64,000 nucleotides of DNA from Rhizobium sullae (GTDB lineage: Bacteria; Pseudomonadota; Alphaproteobacteria; Rhizobiales; Rhizobiaceae). Positions 27,181-36,568 of the stretch are shown here, piece after piece. The stretch is from contig NZ_CP104143.1 of the NCBI RefSeq assembly GCF_025200715.1, forward strand, positions 434,001 to 498,000, in the 5' to 3' direction. Position 1 is the stretch's first letter, and each line of letters starts with the position of its first letter. The translations under genes and the position numbers were made by a program. The notes under the pieces are model-generated. The model made no database searches. It worked only from the letters and a program-made list of their open reading frames with translations, and was not told where the DNA came from.

Positions 27181-28249
27181 ATGACTGCCTCTTATGAATA
27201 CCATATCCGCGTCGACTACCACAAATCCTATAGCCACCTGGTGGTTCAGGACAGCAGCGGCAAGACGCTACGATCCGGCCGGGTGAAGAACGATCGCCAG
27301 TTGCTCGGCGGGTTTCTCGAACGCTACCGAGAGAACTCGCATGCGGTTGTCGAGGCGACCCGCAACTGGATGGTGATGTACGACTGGCTCGACGACATTT
27401 GTGATGATGTCGTTCTCGCCCATCCGTTGAAGGTCAAGGCGATTGCCGACGCCAAGATCAAGACCGACAAGATCGATGCGACGGTGCTGGCGCATCTGCT
27501 GCGGGCCGATCTGGTGCCGGAGGCCTGGGCCGCCGAACCACAAGGCCCGCGAACTGCGGGTCGCCCTGCGCGAGCGGATGTTTTACGTGCGGCTGCGCAC
27601 GATGACGAAGAACCGCATCGTCACGGTGTTCGATCGCTATCCGGAGCAGACGGCGCAGCTGGAGAAGCTCGGCGACCTGTTCGGCAAGGCCGGCCGCGTC
27701 CAGCTGGCGCAGGTCAACGTCTCAGAGATCGACCGCGTCCAGATCGACCGTGGCCTTGAGTTCATCGACGACATCAACGCACGGATCAAGCAGTCAGAGG
27801 CGACGATCCGGGCGATGACCAAGGCCAATGCTAATGTCAAGCTGTTGAAGACGATCCCCGGCATCGGCGAGTTCTTCGCCCGACTGATCGATGCAGAGAT
27901 CGATGATATCGGCCGCTTCCGCAATGCCAAAAAATTTGCCGCCTATGCCGGGCTGGTGCCGTCGACCTATTCCTCCGGCGGCAAGACCTTCCACGGCAAG
28001 ATCATCAAGCAGGGCAACAAGTGGCTGCGCTGGGCTTTCGTCGAGGCGGTGACCCCGGCCATTGCCAGCGATCCGCAGCTTCGCGCCCAATACGAGCATC
28101 TGAAGTTCAGAGGTGTAAACAAGGCGCGCGTTGCCATCGCGCGCAAGCTTTTGACGATCGCCTTCCAGATCCTGCGTGACCAGCGCGCTTACGAGCGGCG
28201 CGGCGAAAGCCCCATGGAAGGCGCGTCGACGAGATCCCGGTTGTCCTGA
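27181..28249 (+). pseudogene. IS110-family transposase, frameshifted
   Basis: Two overlapping frames together encode a DEDD recombinase of IS110 type. The first 116 residues (27181-27528) carry the DEDD set, with Asp in HIRVDYHKS, Glu in VVEATRN and two Asp in IKTDKIDA. The frame then shifts at base 27529 (one extra or two missing bases) into 27530-28249, which encodes NHKARELRVALRERM, the helix-hairpin-helix LKTIPGIGEFFARL and the Transposase_20 serine region PSTYSSGGKTFHG. The combined length of about 355 residues fits a complete transposase. IS110 members normally use one uninterrupted frame, so this copy is probably dead. The element ends were not identified because IS110 elements lack clear terminal repeats. 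Confidence 0.88.
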
Positions 28250-28513
28250 TCGGCAGCTAGCGAGCCCGGCAGGTCTGGGCTGCGCTCCTTCGAGAATGGG
28301 AAACCGGGAGCCGAACGCCACTCTGTGACCAAAGCTAAGGCATCAGGTCACGCATTGGAGAATGGTTCAAGAACCGAACGGCAGATGCCCTGTCGCACGG
28401 AAGGAAGAGATTTACTCGATCGGTCAAAAGGCCGGTCAAAACATAACAGAACCCAAGGAAAAGCCGCCAAACGGTGGTGTTTTACCCCTTGCGTTCTTTC
28501 ATTGGAGTTGCCG

Positions 28514-29275
28514 ATGCCGACGGATGAGACGGGTCCCGGACCGATCTTGCGTGACGGGCTTGTATGGCGTGCCACGCGTCCATGGACTACGAATGTGCAC
28601 GCTTTGCTTGAGCACGTGGAGCAGGGCGGCTTCGATGCTGCGCCCCGATCGGCGGGCTATGACGAGAATTTCGAGCGCGTGACTTTTATCGAGGGTGAGA
28701 GCGGCGACCTCGATAATCTCCAAATGCGTTCGGTCACGGTACTGACTTCTGCGGCGCGATTGCTGCGCATCTACCACGATTGCTCGGCGTCCTTTCAGCC
28801 GCTCGCCGAAGGCATCTGGCAGCTGAAGCCGCAGCCGCCGTTTGAAGTCATCTGTCACGGCGATTTTGCACCGTACAACGTTGTCATACATGCTGGCAAA
28901 GCGATAGGCATCATCGATTTCGAGGCTGCACATCCCGGCCCAAGAACCTGGGATATCGCTTATGCCGTCTATCGGTGGGCGCCTCTGTCGAGGCATATCG
29001 CGGCAGAGCGCATCGTCACGATAGAAGAGCAGATCAGCCGGGCGCGGGACTTCCTCGACACTTACGGCCTACCAGCCGATCAGCGCGCCGCTTTGCCCGA
29101 TCTTGTCATTGCGCGTTTGAAGGGGCTCGTCGCTTTCATGGAAGCGGAGGCAGCGCAGGGATCGGAAAAATACCGTAGGGATATCGAGCAGGGCCATCAT
29201 CGGCTTTATCGCGATGATGTCGGCTACATCCGTGTGCATCGGGATCAAATCGCGGCCGGACTCATGGCCACTTGA
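28514..29275 (+). CDS. aminoglycoside phosphotransferase-fold (APH family) protein
   Basis: This 253-residue protein has an APH/choline-kinase fold. The Brenner motif HGDFAPYNVV holds the catalytic Asp, and IIDFEAAHPGPRTWDIAY holds the metal-binding Asp. The N-lobe is short, beginning LRDGLVWRATRPWT, and lacks an obvious P-loop lysine, as in a common group of roughly 250-residue phosphotransferases with unknown substrates. The start ATG has GGAG 7 bp upstream. It sits in the accessory patch behind the IS110 remnant. There is no basis for calling it an antibiotic-resistance gene. Confidence 0.75.
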   Translation: MPTDETGPGPILRDGLVWRATRPWTTNVHALLEHVEQGGFDAAPRSAGYDENFERVTFIEGESGDLDNLQMRSVTVLTSAARLLRIYHDCSASFQPLAEGIWQLKPQPPFEVICHGDFAPYNVVIHAGKAIGIIDFEAAHPGPRTWDIAYAVYRWAPLSRHIAAERIVTIEEQISRARDFLDTYGLPADQRAALPDLVIARLKGLVAFMEAEAAQGSEKYRRDIEQGHHRLYRDDVGYIRVHRDQIAAGLMAT

Positions 29276-29459
29276 TTGGGCGGGCAGCAAGCCGAATCGG
29301 CAAAGCCTGCCATAAAGCTGCCGCTCGATGGTCGGCAGATCGCCTTGCTATTGCCACACCGAAAACGTCTGAGAGTCACACTGTCGCCGGATCGTTCCTC
29401 AACCCTAACCGGCGGCCAAGGCAGTATGCCGTCGTCCACGCCATCACAGAGGAATGAAT

Positions 29460-29897
29460 ATGATCACTCGATATACCCCTGTTGCATCGTTGACCGCTGC
29501 AGCTCTCAGCTTGATGTTTCTCAGCAACCCTGCCTCCGCACAGCAGGCTGCTCCGGAGCAGCCGGCCCAACAAGGACAAACAGGAAGCCAAGGTGCACCC
29601 GCGGCCGTCAGCGATCAGAAGATCGAGGCCTTTGCGGTCGCCTATCTCCAGGTCGACAAGGTTCGGCAGGAATACTCGGCCAAGATCGGAGCAACACAGG
29701 ACACGGCAGCGAAGCAACAGCTGCAGACCGAGGCCAGCAAGCAAATGGTTCAGGCCGTGGAAGCCTCCCCGATATCACTGGATGAATATAACTCAATTCT
29801 AACCGCCGCGCAGAAGGATCCGGCGCTCGTGAAGAGAGTTCAGGATAAGCTTCAGGAATCCGCGCCCGCACAGCAGCCGCCCGCGACGCAGCAGTAA
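29460..29897 (+). CDS. exported DUF4168 domain protein
   Basis: This 145-residue protein has a Sec signal peptide (VASLTAAALSLMFLSNPASA with cleavage before QQ), a Gln/Ala-rich linker, and one DUF4168 domain (ISDQKI-like start AVSDQKIEAFAVAYLQVDKV, end SLDEYNSILTAAQKDPALVKR). The C-terminus is again Gln/Pro-rich. DUF4168 proteins are periplasmic and uncharacterised. AGAGGA lies directly before an ATG at 29454 and 6 bp before the ATG at 29460, so the second start is preferred. Confidence 0.82.
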   Translation: MITRYTPVASLTAAALSLMFLSNPASAQQAAPEQPAQQGQTGSQGAPAAVSDQKIEAFAVAYLQVDKVRQEYSAKIGATQDTAAKQQLQTEASKQMVQAVEASPISLDEYNSILTAAQKDPALVKRVQDKLQESAPAQQPPATQQ

Positions 29898-29942
29898 GCT
29901 GTGCGCCGGGACTGCACCTGAGTCGGTGCGGTTACTGGTTCC

Positions 29943-29971
29943 ATTGAAGCGGCCTGAATGGCCGCTTCAAT
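29943..29971. terminator. bidirectional stem-loop between DUF4168 gene and rnhB
   Basis: ATTGAAGCGGCC and its exact complement flank a 5-base loop (TGAAT). The perfect 12-bp stem lies between converging genes and most likely ends the DUF4168 transcript, or both. No long T-run is present. Confidence 0.6.
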
Positions 29972-30050
29972 CATCACGGTGAGCGGAAGATGCCGCTTCT
30001 TGAAGCCGGACGCAGGTTTCTGTCGCAAGCCAGTTCCGCACTGGCAGCAG

Positions 30051-30743
30051 TTACTCCTCCAACATTTCGTCCATCATGGCGCCTTCGGTGCCGTTCTTCT
30101 TCAACGGCCGGAAGCTCATGCGGTGCAGCGAGCAGGGGCCATGCTGCTCGATCCCGGCGCGGTGCTGCGCCGTGCCATAGCCTACATGCGCGGCAAAGCC
30201 GTAGTCGGGAAAGACGAGATGTACGCGCGCCATCATCCGGTCACGCGTCACCTTGGCAACGATCGAGGCCGCGGCGATCGAGACCGAGCGCGCGTCGCCC
30301 TTGACGACGGCCTGCCCTGGGCACTCGAGGCCCGGCGGCACGTCGAGGCCGTCGGTCAGCACATAGCTTGCGGGGATAGCAAGGCCGCAGATCGCCCGGC
30401 GCATGGCGTCTAGGCTCGCCTTGCGGATATCCGTGAGGTCGATGCGGGTGGAGCTGGACGACGCGATGGAAACCGTCGCGGTTGCGAGGATCTGGACGAA
30501 GAGCTCTTCACGCCGCTGCGCCGAAAGCTGCTTGGAATCGTTCAGCCCGTCCGGGATACGCCTGGGATCGAGGATGACGGCGGCGGCGACGACAGGCCCG
30601 GCCAGAGGGCCGCGCCCTGCTTCATCGGCGCCTGCGACCGGCCAGTGGCCGGCCTTTCGCGCCTTCAATTCCAGCTTGAAGTCCGGAACGAGCGGCACCT
30701 CTTCGAAAAGCAGAGGAGAATCGGGTGGCGTGCGAGGTTTCAT
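30051..30743 (-). CDS. rnhB: ribonuclease HII
   Basis: RNase HII cleaves RNA in DNA-RNA hybrids and initiates ribonucleotide excision repair. The 230-residue protein has the signature [19 protein letters not shown] with the catalytic Asp-Glu, LNDSKQLS, and the later Asp residues in [22 protein letters not shown]. The start is placed at [10 protein letters not shown], since further upstream there is only proline/arginine-rich low-quality sequence. In other rhizobia rnhB lies directly after atpF, so the preceding 3 kb looks inserted. Confidence 0.95.
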   Translation of the reverse strand: MKPRTPPDSPLLFEEVPLVPDFKLELKARKAGHWPVAGADEAGRGPLAGPVVAAAVILDPRRIPDGLNDSKQLSAQRREELFVQILATATVSIASSSSTRIDLTDIRKASLDAMRRAICGLAIPASYVLTDGLDVPPGLECPGQAVVKGDARSVSIAAASIVAKVTRDRMMARVHLVFPDYGFAAHVGYGTAQHRAGIEQHGPCSLHRMSFRPLKKNGTEGAMMDEMLEE

Positions 30744-30931
30744 GCGGCTGAACCTCGCACACCAACCCGATTTCCTGCAAGCCCCCGGATCAGGGCGGCG
30801 TACGGGGGGCTTAGACCGCAAACGGGCAGGGGAGCCGTTCGCGGCTGCAAGAGGCCAGGGCGGCGGCCTCCTGCGGGGGGTAACTCGTTATGCTGGGCGA
30901 TCTGAGGGAACGCCGGCGGTCGGACGGGCGG

Positions 30932-32089
30932 CTAAAGCAGCGAAAGCTGCACGCCGCTGCCGTCCGGTGGTACGAAGAGATCATCGCGAAGCGGCATGCT
31001 GCGCCTCGTCATGCCGAGCCTTTTCGTCGCCATCTCGAAGCGCCGGGCGATCTGCCAGGCATAGGGGCCGACGCCTTTCATGCGCTTGCCGAAGTCCGCG
31101 TCATAGTCCTTGCCGCCGCGCATTGAGCGCACCAGCGACATGACGTGCCGGTAGCGGTCCGGATAGTTCTGTAGCAGCCAATCACGGAAGAGCGGAGCGA
31201 CTTCCAGCGGCAGACGCAGGATGACGTAGCCCGCCTCTAGCGCACCGGCAGCTTTCGCCGCGTCGAGAATGCGTTCCAGCTCGTGATCGTTGAGCGCGGG
31301 GATCATGGGGGCGGCCATCACCGAGGTCGGAATGCCCGCTTCGCTCAGGGCCTGGATTGCCTCCAGGCGCCGCGGCGGCGTTGCTGCGCGCGGTTCCATC
31401 GTGCGCGCGAGCTTGCGGTCGAGCGTGGTCAGTGAAAGTGATGCGCGCACAATGCCCTTGGCAGCCATCTCCTTGAGAATATCGATGTCTCGCAGGATCA
31501 GCGCCGACTTTGTGACGATCGAGACTGGATGATTCGCCTTGTTCAGCACCTCGAGGATCTGCCGCATGATGCGCCATTCCTTCTCGATCGGCTGATATGG
31601 ATCGGTATTGGTGCCGATCGCGATCACCCGCGGCTTGTAGCCAGGCTTCGCAAGCTCCCGCTCCAGAAGCTTGGGCGCATCCGGCTTGGCGAACAGCCTG
31701 GCTTCGAAATCAAGGCCCGCCGAAAGGCCCATATAGGCGTGCGTCGGCCGGGCGAAGCAGTAAATGCAGCCATGCTCGCAGCCGCGATAGGGATTGATCG
31801 AACGGTCGAAGGGAATGTCCGGCGACTCATTGCGAGTAATTGCCGTGCGCGGCTTTTCGATCTGCACTTCGGTCTTGAACGGCGGCAGTTCTTCCAGCGT
31901 TTGCCAGCCGTCGTCGAAAGTCTCGCGGCGCGTCGGCTCGAAGCGCCCACTGGGGTTCAGTCCGGCCGCACGGCCGCGGCGCCGGTCGACCTCGATGCGA
32001 AGGCCGGAAGAGGTGATCATCGCTTCGGCAACATCCGCCGTATTGGCAGGCGCAAACGCGGCCTGCCCTGCAAGGGACTGTTTGTTCAT
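30932..32089 (-). CDS. PA0069-family radical SAM protein
   Basis: This 385-residue radical SAM enzyme carries the 4Fe-4S motif C-x3-C-x2-C in YRGCEHGCIYCFARP near residue 110. It continues with the SplB-like stretch IAIGTNTDPYQPIEKEWRI and SIVTKSALILRDIDIL. Those resemble spore photoproduct lyase-like proteins, but the PA0069 family is distinct and its reaction is unknown. The start ATG gives a full-length family N-terminus. It stands alone on the - strand beyond rnhB. Confidence 0.88.
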   Translation of the reverse strand: MNKQSLAGQAAFAPANTADVAEAMITSSGLRIEVDRRRGRAAGLNPSGRFEPTRRETFDDGWQTLEELPPFKTEVQIEKPRTAITRNESPDIPFDRSINPYRGCEHGCIYCFARPTHAYMGLSAGLDFEARLFAKPDAPKLLERELAKPGYKPRVIAIGTNTDPYQPIEKEWRIMRQILEVLNKANHPVSIVTKSALILRDIDILKEMAAKGIVRASLSLTTLDRKLARTMEPRAATPPRRLEAIQALSEAGIPTSVMAAPMIPALNDHELERILDAAKAAGALEAGYVILRLPLEVAPLFRDWLLQNYPDRYRHVMSLVRSMRGGKDYDADFGKRMKGVGPYAWQIARRFEMATKRLGMTRRSMPLRDDLFVPPDGSGVQLSLL

Positions 32090-32227
32090 CGGATTCTCCC
32101 GCGACCAAGGCCATTGCCTTCGTCCGTCTCGATGATTAAATTCCTATCGTGGAAATGAGAACAATGCAAGAACAAAATGAGGAAAGTGGCGCTGGCAAAT
32201 TTTTGTGCGGCGCTTTATAAACAGGCA

Positions 32228-32746
32228 ATGTTGACGGTCGTTCTTGAGTGCCAGGATCAGGAACCCGAGCTGGCGCAGACTTTATCGGTGCTGGTGGCGG
32301 GTGCAGTCGAAGGGCTTGTAAGCGACGTGGTCGTGCTCGACCACGGCTCGCGCGATGGCACGTCCAGCGTGGCCGATGCGGCTGGATGCCGGTTCCATTC
32401 ACAGTGGGATATCAAAGACATATTGCGCTCGGCCCGCGGCGAGTGGCTGCTTTTCGTGGAGCCCGGCGCGCGGCCGCAGACCGGCTGGATAGATGAGATC
32501 GCCGAATATGTCGCCCTGAACAAGGTGCCGGCGCGCTTCACCGCCTCGCGCGGATACAGACGCCCGTTCTTTCAGAGGGTCGGCCGTTCGCCGCCGCCTC
32601 TGGAACTCGGTCTTCTCCTGCCGAAGAAGCAGGCGATCGCCGCCGCAAGAAGCGGAATGCGCCTTTCGGAATTCGCAACGGGACAGAAGCTGCGCAAGCT
32701 TTCCAGCGAGCTGATTCCTTCCTGGGTCGCCCGCGCCGCACGGTAG
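32228..32746 (+). CDS. glycosyltransferase family 2-like protein
   Basis: This 172-residue protein begins MLTVVLECQDQEPELAQTLS and has VVVLDHGSRDGTSSVADAAG and LLFVEPGARPQTGWIDEI, which match the start of a GT-A (family 2) fold. The usual DxD becomes the V-E-P-G region, and the protein is much shorter than typical GT2 enzymes. It may therefore be a minimal or non-catalytic member. An alternative ATG 17 codons upstream exists. Conserved rhizobial proteins of this type are annotated only as glycosyltransferase. Confidence 0.7.
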   Translation: MLTVVLECQDQEPELAQTLSVLVAGAVEGLVSDVVVLDHGSRDGTSSVADAAGCRFHSQWDIKDILRSARGEWLLFVEPGARPQTGWIDEIAEYVALNKVPARFTASRGYRRPFFQRVGRSPPPLELGLLLPKKQAIAAARSGMRLSEFATGQKLRKLSSELIPSWVARAAR

Positions 32747-32931
32747 TCATTGCCGTTTCGATGAATGCGCAAAAAAATGGCGCCCGATACGATTTCGCGC
32801 TATAATTTGCTCGTGGCGCCGCCCGAGCGCGCCGCTTTATGGCGGTCGACCATGGAATGCCGGTAGACGGCAGAACAGGTCACAGCGGAAGTCTCCTCTT
32901 CTGCCGGTTTTCCGGTGGAAGGAGGTGCGTC

Positions 32932-33246
32932 ATGAAACGCAATATGATCCGCGGCCCGCTCGCCCTCATATTGACGACATTGATCATCGCGCATCCGCAT
33001 TCGGCAGCATCGCAGATGATGCGCAGTTGCGCAGGCCGATCCGAAGTCGTCAGTTTCCTGGACAAGAACTTTGCCGAAAAGCTCACGGCAGTCGGTCTGA
33101 TCAACCAGAACGCCATTCTTGAAGTCTATGCCGCCGAAAGCGGTACCTGGACGCTCATCATAACGGACGTTCACGGCGTCAGCTGCTTGCTGCTGTCGGG
33201 TGATAGCTGGGAAACGATACCCGCTCTGCCGGGCCTGCATACATAG
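32932..33246 (+). CDS. small exported protein of unknown function
   Basis: This 104-residue protein has a signal peptide (MKRNMIRGPLALILTTLII, then AHPHSAAS). The mature part has two cysteines, in MMRSCAGRSEVV and GVSCLLLSG, that could form a disulfide, and a beta-rich core (AILEVYAAESGTWTLIITD). A very strong ribosome binding site (GGAAGGAGG) precedes the ATG. I recognise no domain. A terminator follows, so it is a single-gene unit, probably periplasmic. Confidence 0.75.
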   Translation: MKRNMIRGPLALILTTLIIAHPHSAASQMMRSCAGRSEVVSFLDKNFAEKLTAVGLINQNAILEVYAAESGTWTLIITDVHGVSCLLLSGDSWETIPALPGLHT

Positions 33247-33258
33247 CGAACGCAAGTG

Positions 33259-33290
33259 TTGCCCTTGGCGCGGCGAGGGCAATGCTTTTT
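33259..33290 (+). terminator. intrinsic terminator of the small exported protein gene
   Basis: TTGCCCT (33259-33265) pairs with AGGGCAA (33276-33282) and is followed by TGCTTTTT. It lies directly between the stop of the + strand gene and the stop of the converging moaB. Confidence 0.7.
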
Positions 33291-33842
33291 CTATTTCGCC
33301 GCACCGCGCCTCAGATGCTCATCGAGCCGCGGCATGATCTCCACGAAATTACAGGGCATGTGGCGGTAGTCCAACTGCGCCTTCAAGATGCCGTCCCAGG
33401 CATCCTTGCAGGCGCCGGGCGAGCCGGGCAGTACGAAGATGAAGGTCGCCTTGGCGACCCCCGCCGTCGCCCGCGATTGGATCGTCGAGGTACCGATCTT
33501 GTCATAGGAAATGCGGTGGAAGACCTCCGAGAAGCCGTCCATGCGCTTCTCGAACAGCGGCTCCAGCGCTTCGGGCGTCACGTCGCGGCCCGTGAAGCCG
33601 GTGCCGCCGGTGGTGATCACGACGTCGATGCCGTCGGTCTCCGTCCAGGCGTTGACCCGGGCCGCGATGGCTGCCTTGTCGTCGCGCACGATGGCGCGGT
33701 CCATCAGCCTGTGGCCGGCCGCGGCGATCCGCGCCACAAGCGTGTCGCCGGATTTGTCGTTCTCCAGCGTGCGCGTGTCCGAAACGGTCAGCACGGCAAT
33801 GCCGACAGGAATGAACGGCCGCTGTTCATCGATACCTGCCAT
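33291..33842 (-). CDS. moaB: molybdenum cofactor biosynthesis protein B
   Basis: MoaB/MogA-fold proteins bind molybdopterin and take part in its adenylylation. The 183-residue protein has ILTVSDTRT-like IAVLTVSDTRTLEND, the pterin-binding ITTGGTGFTGRDVTPEA and VLPGSPGACKDAWDGIL. Its ATG overlaps the ispE stop by one base (TGATG) and has GGGAGG upstream, showing translational coupling. The function is housekeeping for molybdoenzymes such as nitrate reductase. Confidence 0.93.
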   Translation of the reverse strand: MAGIDEQRPFIPVGIAVLTVSDTRTLENDKSGDTLVARIAAAGHRLMDRAIVRDDKAAIAARVNAWTETDGIDVVITTGGTGFTGRDVTPEALEPLFEKRMDGFSEVFHRISYDKIGTSTIQSRATAGVAKATFIFVLPGSPGACKDAWDGILKAQLDYRHMPCNFVEIMPRLDEHLRRGAAK

Positions 33843-34729
33843 CACCTGCCTCCCGAGAGCGTTTCCGTCGCCTGGAAATACCAGTCCGGCCGTTCGCTGT
33901 GAAGCTTTGCCGCGGCAGCCTCAGCCGCTTTAGTTGAGCCGAAAATGCCGAAGCACGTCGCACCGGAGCCGGACATGCGGACAAGTCTTGCGCCTGCGCT
34001 CTTCAATGCCGCTGAGACGTCTTCGATCTCGGGAACAAGTTCGCGGGCCGGCGGCTCGAGATCGTTCCGGCTGGCCTCGATCGCCGCCAGCCAGTCGCCG
34101 CCGCGCAGGGCAAGCGGTGGATTGTTCTTCGCCGTCAGCAGCCGGAATATTTCGGGCGTCGAGACCGCCTTCAGCGGATTGGCAAGCACGATCGCCAAGG
34201 AGGGCAGCGAAACGGGTTCGATCTCTTCGCCGATCCCGCGCGCAATCAGCGGCCGGTTTGCAAGGCACATGGGAACGTCGGCGCCGAGCCCAAGAGCGAT
34301 GGCCGACAGCCTACCGCCGGGCAGGCGGAGGTTCCAAAGCCGCATGAGGCCGCGAAGGGCGGCTGCCGCATCCGCGGAGCCGCCGCCGATACCGGAGGCG
34401 ATCGGCAGGTTCTTTTCGAGATGGATATGAACCGGCGGTGCATGGTCGCCCTGCGCCAGCGCTGCCTGCCGAAGCATGTCGCGTGCCTTGAGCACCAGAT
34501 TGCTGCGCGAATCGATGCCGAGAGCGGAACCGAACCGTCCGCTGATCGTGAATCCGTCCGACGGCGAAGTGCAAAAGCCCAGCCTGTCACCATGGCCGGC
34601 AAAGGTCACCAGCATGTCCAGCAGGTGATAGCCATCGGCTCTCTGGCCCGTCACATGCAGGGCCAGATTGATTTTCGCAAGAGCATCTTCGGTAACCGCG
34701 AAGCCGGTGCTCATGCCCGCATCAGGCAT
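33842..34729 (-). CDS. ispE: 4-diphosphocytidyl-2-C-methyl-D-erythritol kinase
   Basis: IspE is the GHMP kinase of the non-mevalonate isoprenoid pathway. The 295-residue protein starts with the conserved AKINLALHVTGQRADGYHLLDML and has the ATP-binding PIASGIGGGSADAAAALRGL loop, plus a C-terminal MSGSGATCFGIF stretch. The first ATG is used here; a second five codons later is possible, and neither has a strong ribosome binding site. It lies 6 bp after the TPR gene and overlaps moaB. Confidence 0.95.
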   Translation of the reverse strand: MPDAGMSTGFAVTEDALAKINLALHVTGQRADGYHLLDMLVTFAGHGDRLGFCTSPSDGFTISGRFGSALGIDSRSNLVLKARDMLRQAALAQGDHAPPVHIHLEKNLPIASGIGGGSADAAAALRGLMRLWNLRLPGGRLSAIALGLGADVPMCLANRPLIARGIGEEIEPVSLPSLAIVLANPLKAVSTPEIFRLLTAKNNPPLALRGGDWLAAIEASRNDLEPPARELVPEIEDVSAALKSAGARLVRMSGSGATCFGIFGSTKAAEAAAAKLHSERPDWYFQATETLSGGR

Positions 34730-34735
34730 GGCTCG

Positions 34736-36568
34736 TCAGGACTTCTTATCGGCCGGCGGCGGCGTAACAGGCGCCGGATCCGGCTGCTTCTTGTCCGCAG
34801 CCTTGGCGTCGTCGTTTTGCGTCGTCAGGCCGTTGGCGATCTTGTCCTTGATCCTCGGAATCTCACTCTCTTCCGGCTCCGAGCCCAGCGCCCGGTTCCA
34901 CTGATAGACGGCCTCGAGCTTGCGTCCAACGCGCCAGTAGGCGTCGCCCAAATGGTCGTTGATCGTCGCGTCGCCAGCCTTGATCTCGGCGGCCTTCTCC
35001 AGTTCGGCAACGGCATCGTCGTAGCGGTTCAGGCGGTAATAGGCCCAGCCGAGCGAGTCGATGATGTAGCCGTCGTCCGGACGCAGGTCGACGGCCTTCT
35101 TGATCATCGTCAGGCCTTCGTCGAGGTTGCGGTTCATGTCGATCCAGGAATAGCCGAGATAGTTCAGAACCTGCGGCTGATCCGGGTTGAGGTCGAGCGC
35201 TTTGCGGAAGTTCGGCTCCGCCTGGTCCCACTTCTTCAGGCGTTCATAGGCGATGCCGCGCTGGAAGAAGACCGTCCAGTCGGCGCGGCGCGGCAGCGGG
35301 CCGATCACCTCCGCCGCCTTGTCGTAGTTCTCCGCCATTTCCGCGTAGTCCTTGGCGTCGGAAAGCACGCTGCCATAAGCGAGATAGGAGCGGACGTCTT
35401 TCGGGTCGGAATCGATCAGCGCCTTGAGATGCTTGCGGGCCTCGTCCGTTTTGCCGCCCTGTGCCAAGGCAAGGCCGAGCTGAAGCTCCGAGATGCGGCG
35501 CATCGGCGAGTTTTCCGGCACGCGCCTATAGAATTCGATTGCGCGGTCCGTCTGCTCCTGTTTTTCGGCGATGCCGCCGAGGAGGACCAGCGTATCGGCG
35601 CTTTTCGGGTCAAGCGTATTGGCGGTCTGCAGATAGAGCGAGACGATGTCCTCGGCGCCGTCGCGGTTCAGCGCGCTGCCGATAGAGAAAAGCACGGCGG
35701 CAGCACCCTGGGCTGCGGTGCGCACCTGCTGTTCCGGCTTTTCGCCCTTCTCGATGCTCTGGCGCAGCGCATTCAGCGGAGCATAGTTGGGCAGCATGTT
35801 GTCGCCGACCGAGATCGCGTCGAGTGCCTTCTGCTTGTTGCCCTGCGATGCTTCGAGGCGGGCAAGCGCCATGACCGAGCGCATGAAGGTATCGGGCGCG
35901 GTCGCGCCGCCGTCCTTGTCCAGAACCGCGTCGTTCAGATGCTTGCGCGCGGCCGTCACATTGCCGGTCACAATCGCAATCGCGCCCGCATGATAGTTCT
36001 GGAAGATGCCGAACCATTCCGGGCCCTTCATCTTCTCGACCATCGACAGCGCTTCCTTGTTCCGGCCGGCGCCGGCGCGCGCCCAGGCGAGCAACAGGTC
36101 GTTCATCATGCGGTCGAGGTCGTTCGGGCCGTCATATTTCAGGATCGCTTCGGCGGTCTTGAACTCGCCGCGGCGCATCGCATCCATGCTGCGCACGACG
36201 GTGGTGATGCGCTCGACGGACGGGTCCTTCTTCAGGTCGTTGGCATATTTCACGCCATCTTCGATGTTGCCGTTCAAAAGCAGCGAGATCATCAGGCGCT
36301 GGCGGATCTCCGGGTTGCCCGGTTCGATCTGCAGGGCCTTCTTGTAGAGCTCGATCGCCGTCTTGTAATCATGGTCGACATCGGCCGTGCGGGCAGCGAG
36401 GAATGCGCCTGCGAAAGTACCGACCGTATCCGGGTCGAAGATCACGTTCTTGCTGGCATCATCCGTCTTGGCCGCTTCTTCGGCATTCACGCCACCAAGC
36501 GCGCCGAGCGAAAGGACCGCTGCAAGGGCTGCGCTCGAAAGAAGACGGATGGCATATCTCTGCCGCAT
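34736..36568 (-). CDS. exported tetratricopeptide repeat protein
   Basis: This protein of about 610 residues has a Sec signal peptide (IRLLSSAALAAVLSLGAL, then GGVNAEEA) and a long alpha-solenoid of TPR units. Well-formed repeats include AIELYKKALQIEPGNPEIR, AEPNFRKALDLNPDQPQVLN and AVAELEKAAEIKAGDATIN. The C-terminus is Pro/Lys-rich. The ATG at 36568 has AAAGG 8 bp upstream and is preferred to one five codons earlier. It leads the TPR-ispE-moaB run. Similar rhizobial proteins are annotated only as TPR; an envelope-assembly scaffold role is a guess. Confidence 0.88.
   Translation of the reverse strand: MRQRYAIRLLSSAALAAVLSLGALGGVNAEEAAKTDDASKNVIFDPDTVGTFAGAFLAARTADVDHDYKTAIELYKKALQIEPGNPEIRQRLMISLLLNGNIEDGVKYANDLKKDPSVERITTVVRSMDAMRRGEFKTAEAILKYDGPNDLDRMMNDLLLAWARAGAGRNKEALSMVEKMKGPEWFGIFQNYHAGAIAIVTGNVTAARKHLNDAVLDKDGGATAPDTFMRSVMALARLEASQGNKQKALDAISVGDNMLPNYAPLNALRQSIEKGEKPEQQVRTAAQGAAAVLFSIGSALNRDGAEDIVSLYLQTANTLDPKSADTLVLLGGIAEKQEQTDRAIEFYRRVPENSPMRRISELQLGLALAQGGKTDEARKHLKALIDSDPKDVRSYLAYGSVLSDAKDYAEMAENYDKAAEVIGPLPRRADWTVFFQRGIAYERLKKWDQAEPNFRKALDLNPDQPQVLNYLGYSWIDMNRNLDEGLTMIKKAVDLRPDDGYIIDSLGWAYYRLNRYDDAVAELEKAAEIKAGDATINDHLGDAYWRVGRKLEAVYQWNRALGSEPEESEIPRIKDKIANGLTTQNDDAKAADKKQPDPAPVTPPPADKKS

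Noticed and set aside
26993-27181. Left end of the IS110 element with a bridge-RNA region
   Set aside because: Non-coding sequence upstream of the transposase could hold it, but no end or structure could be fixed by eye.
28514-29275. Aminoglycoside resistance gene
   Set aside because: The fold is that of APH-type phosphotransferases, but the short N-lobe and absence of resistance-family signatures do not support an antibiotic substrate.
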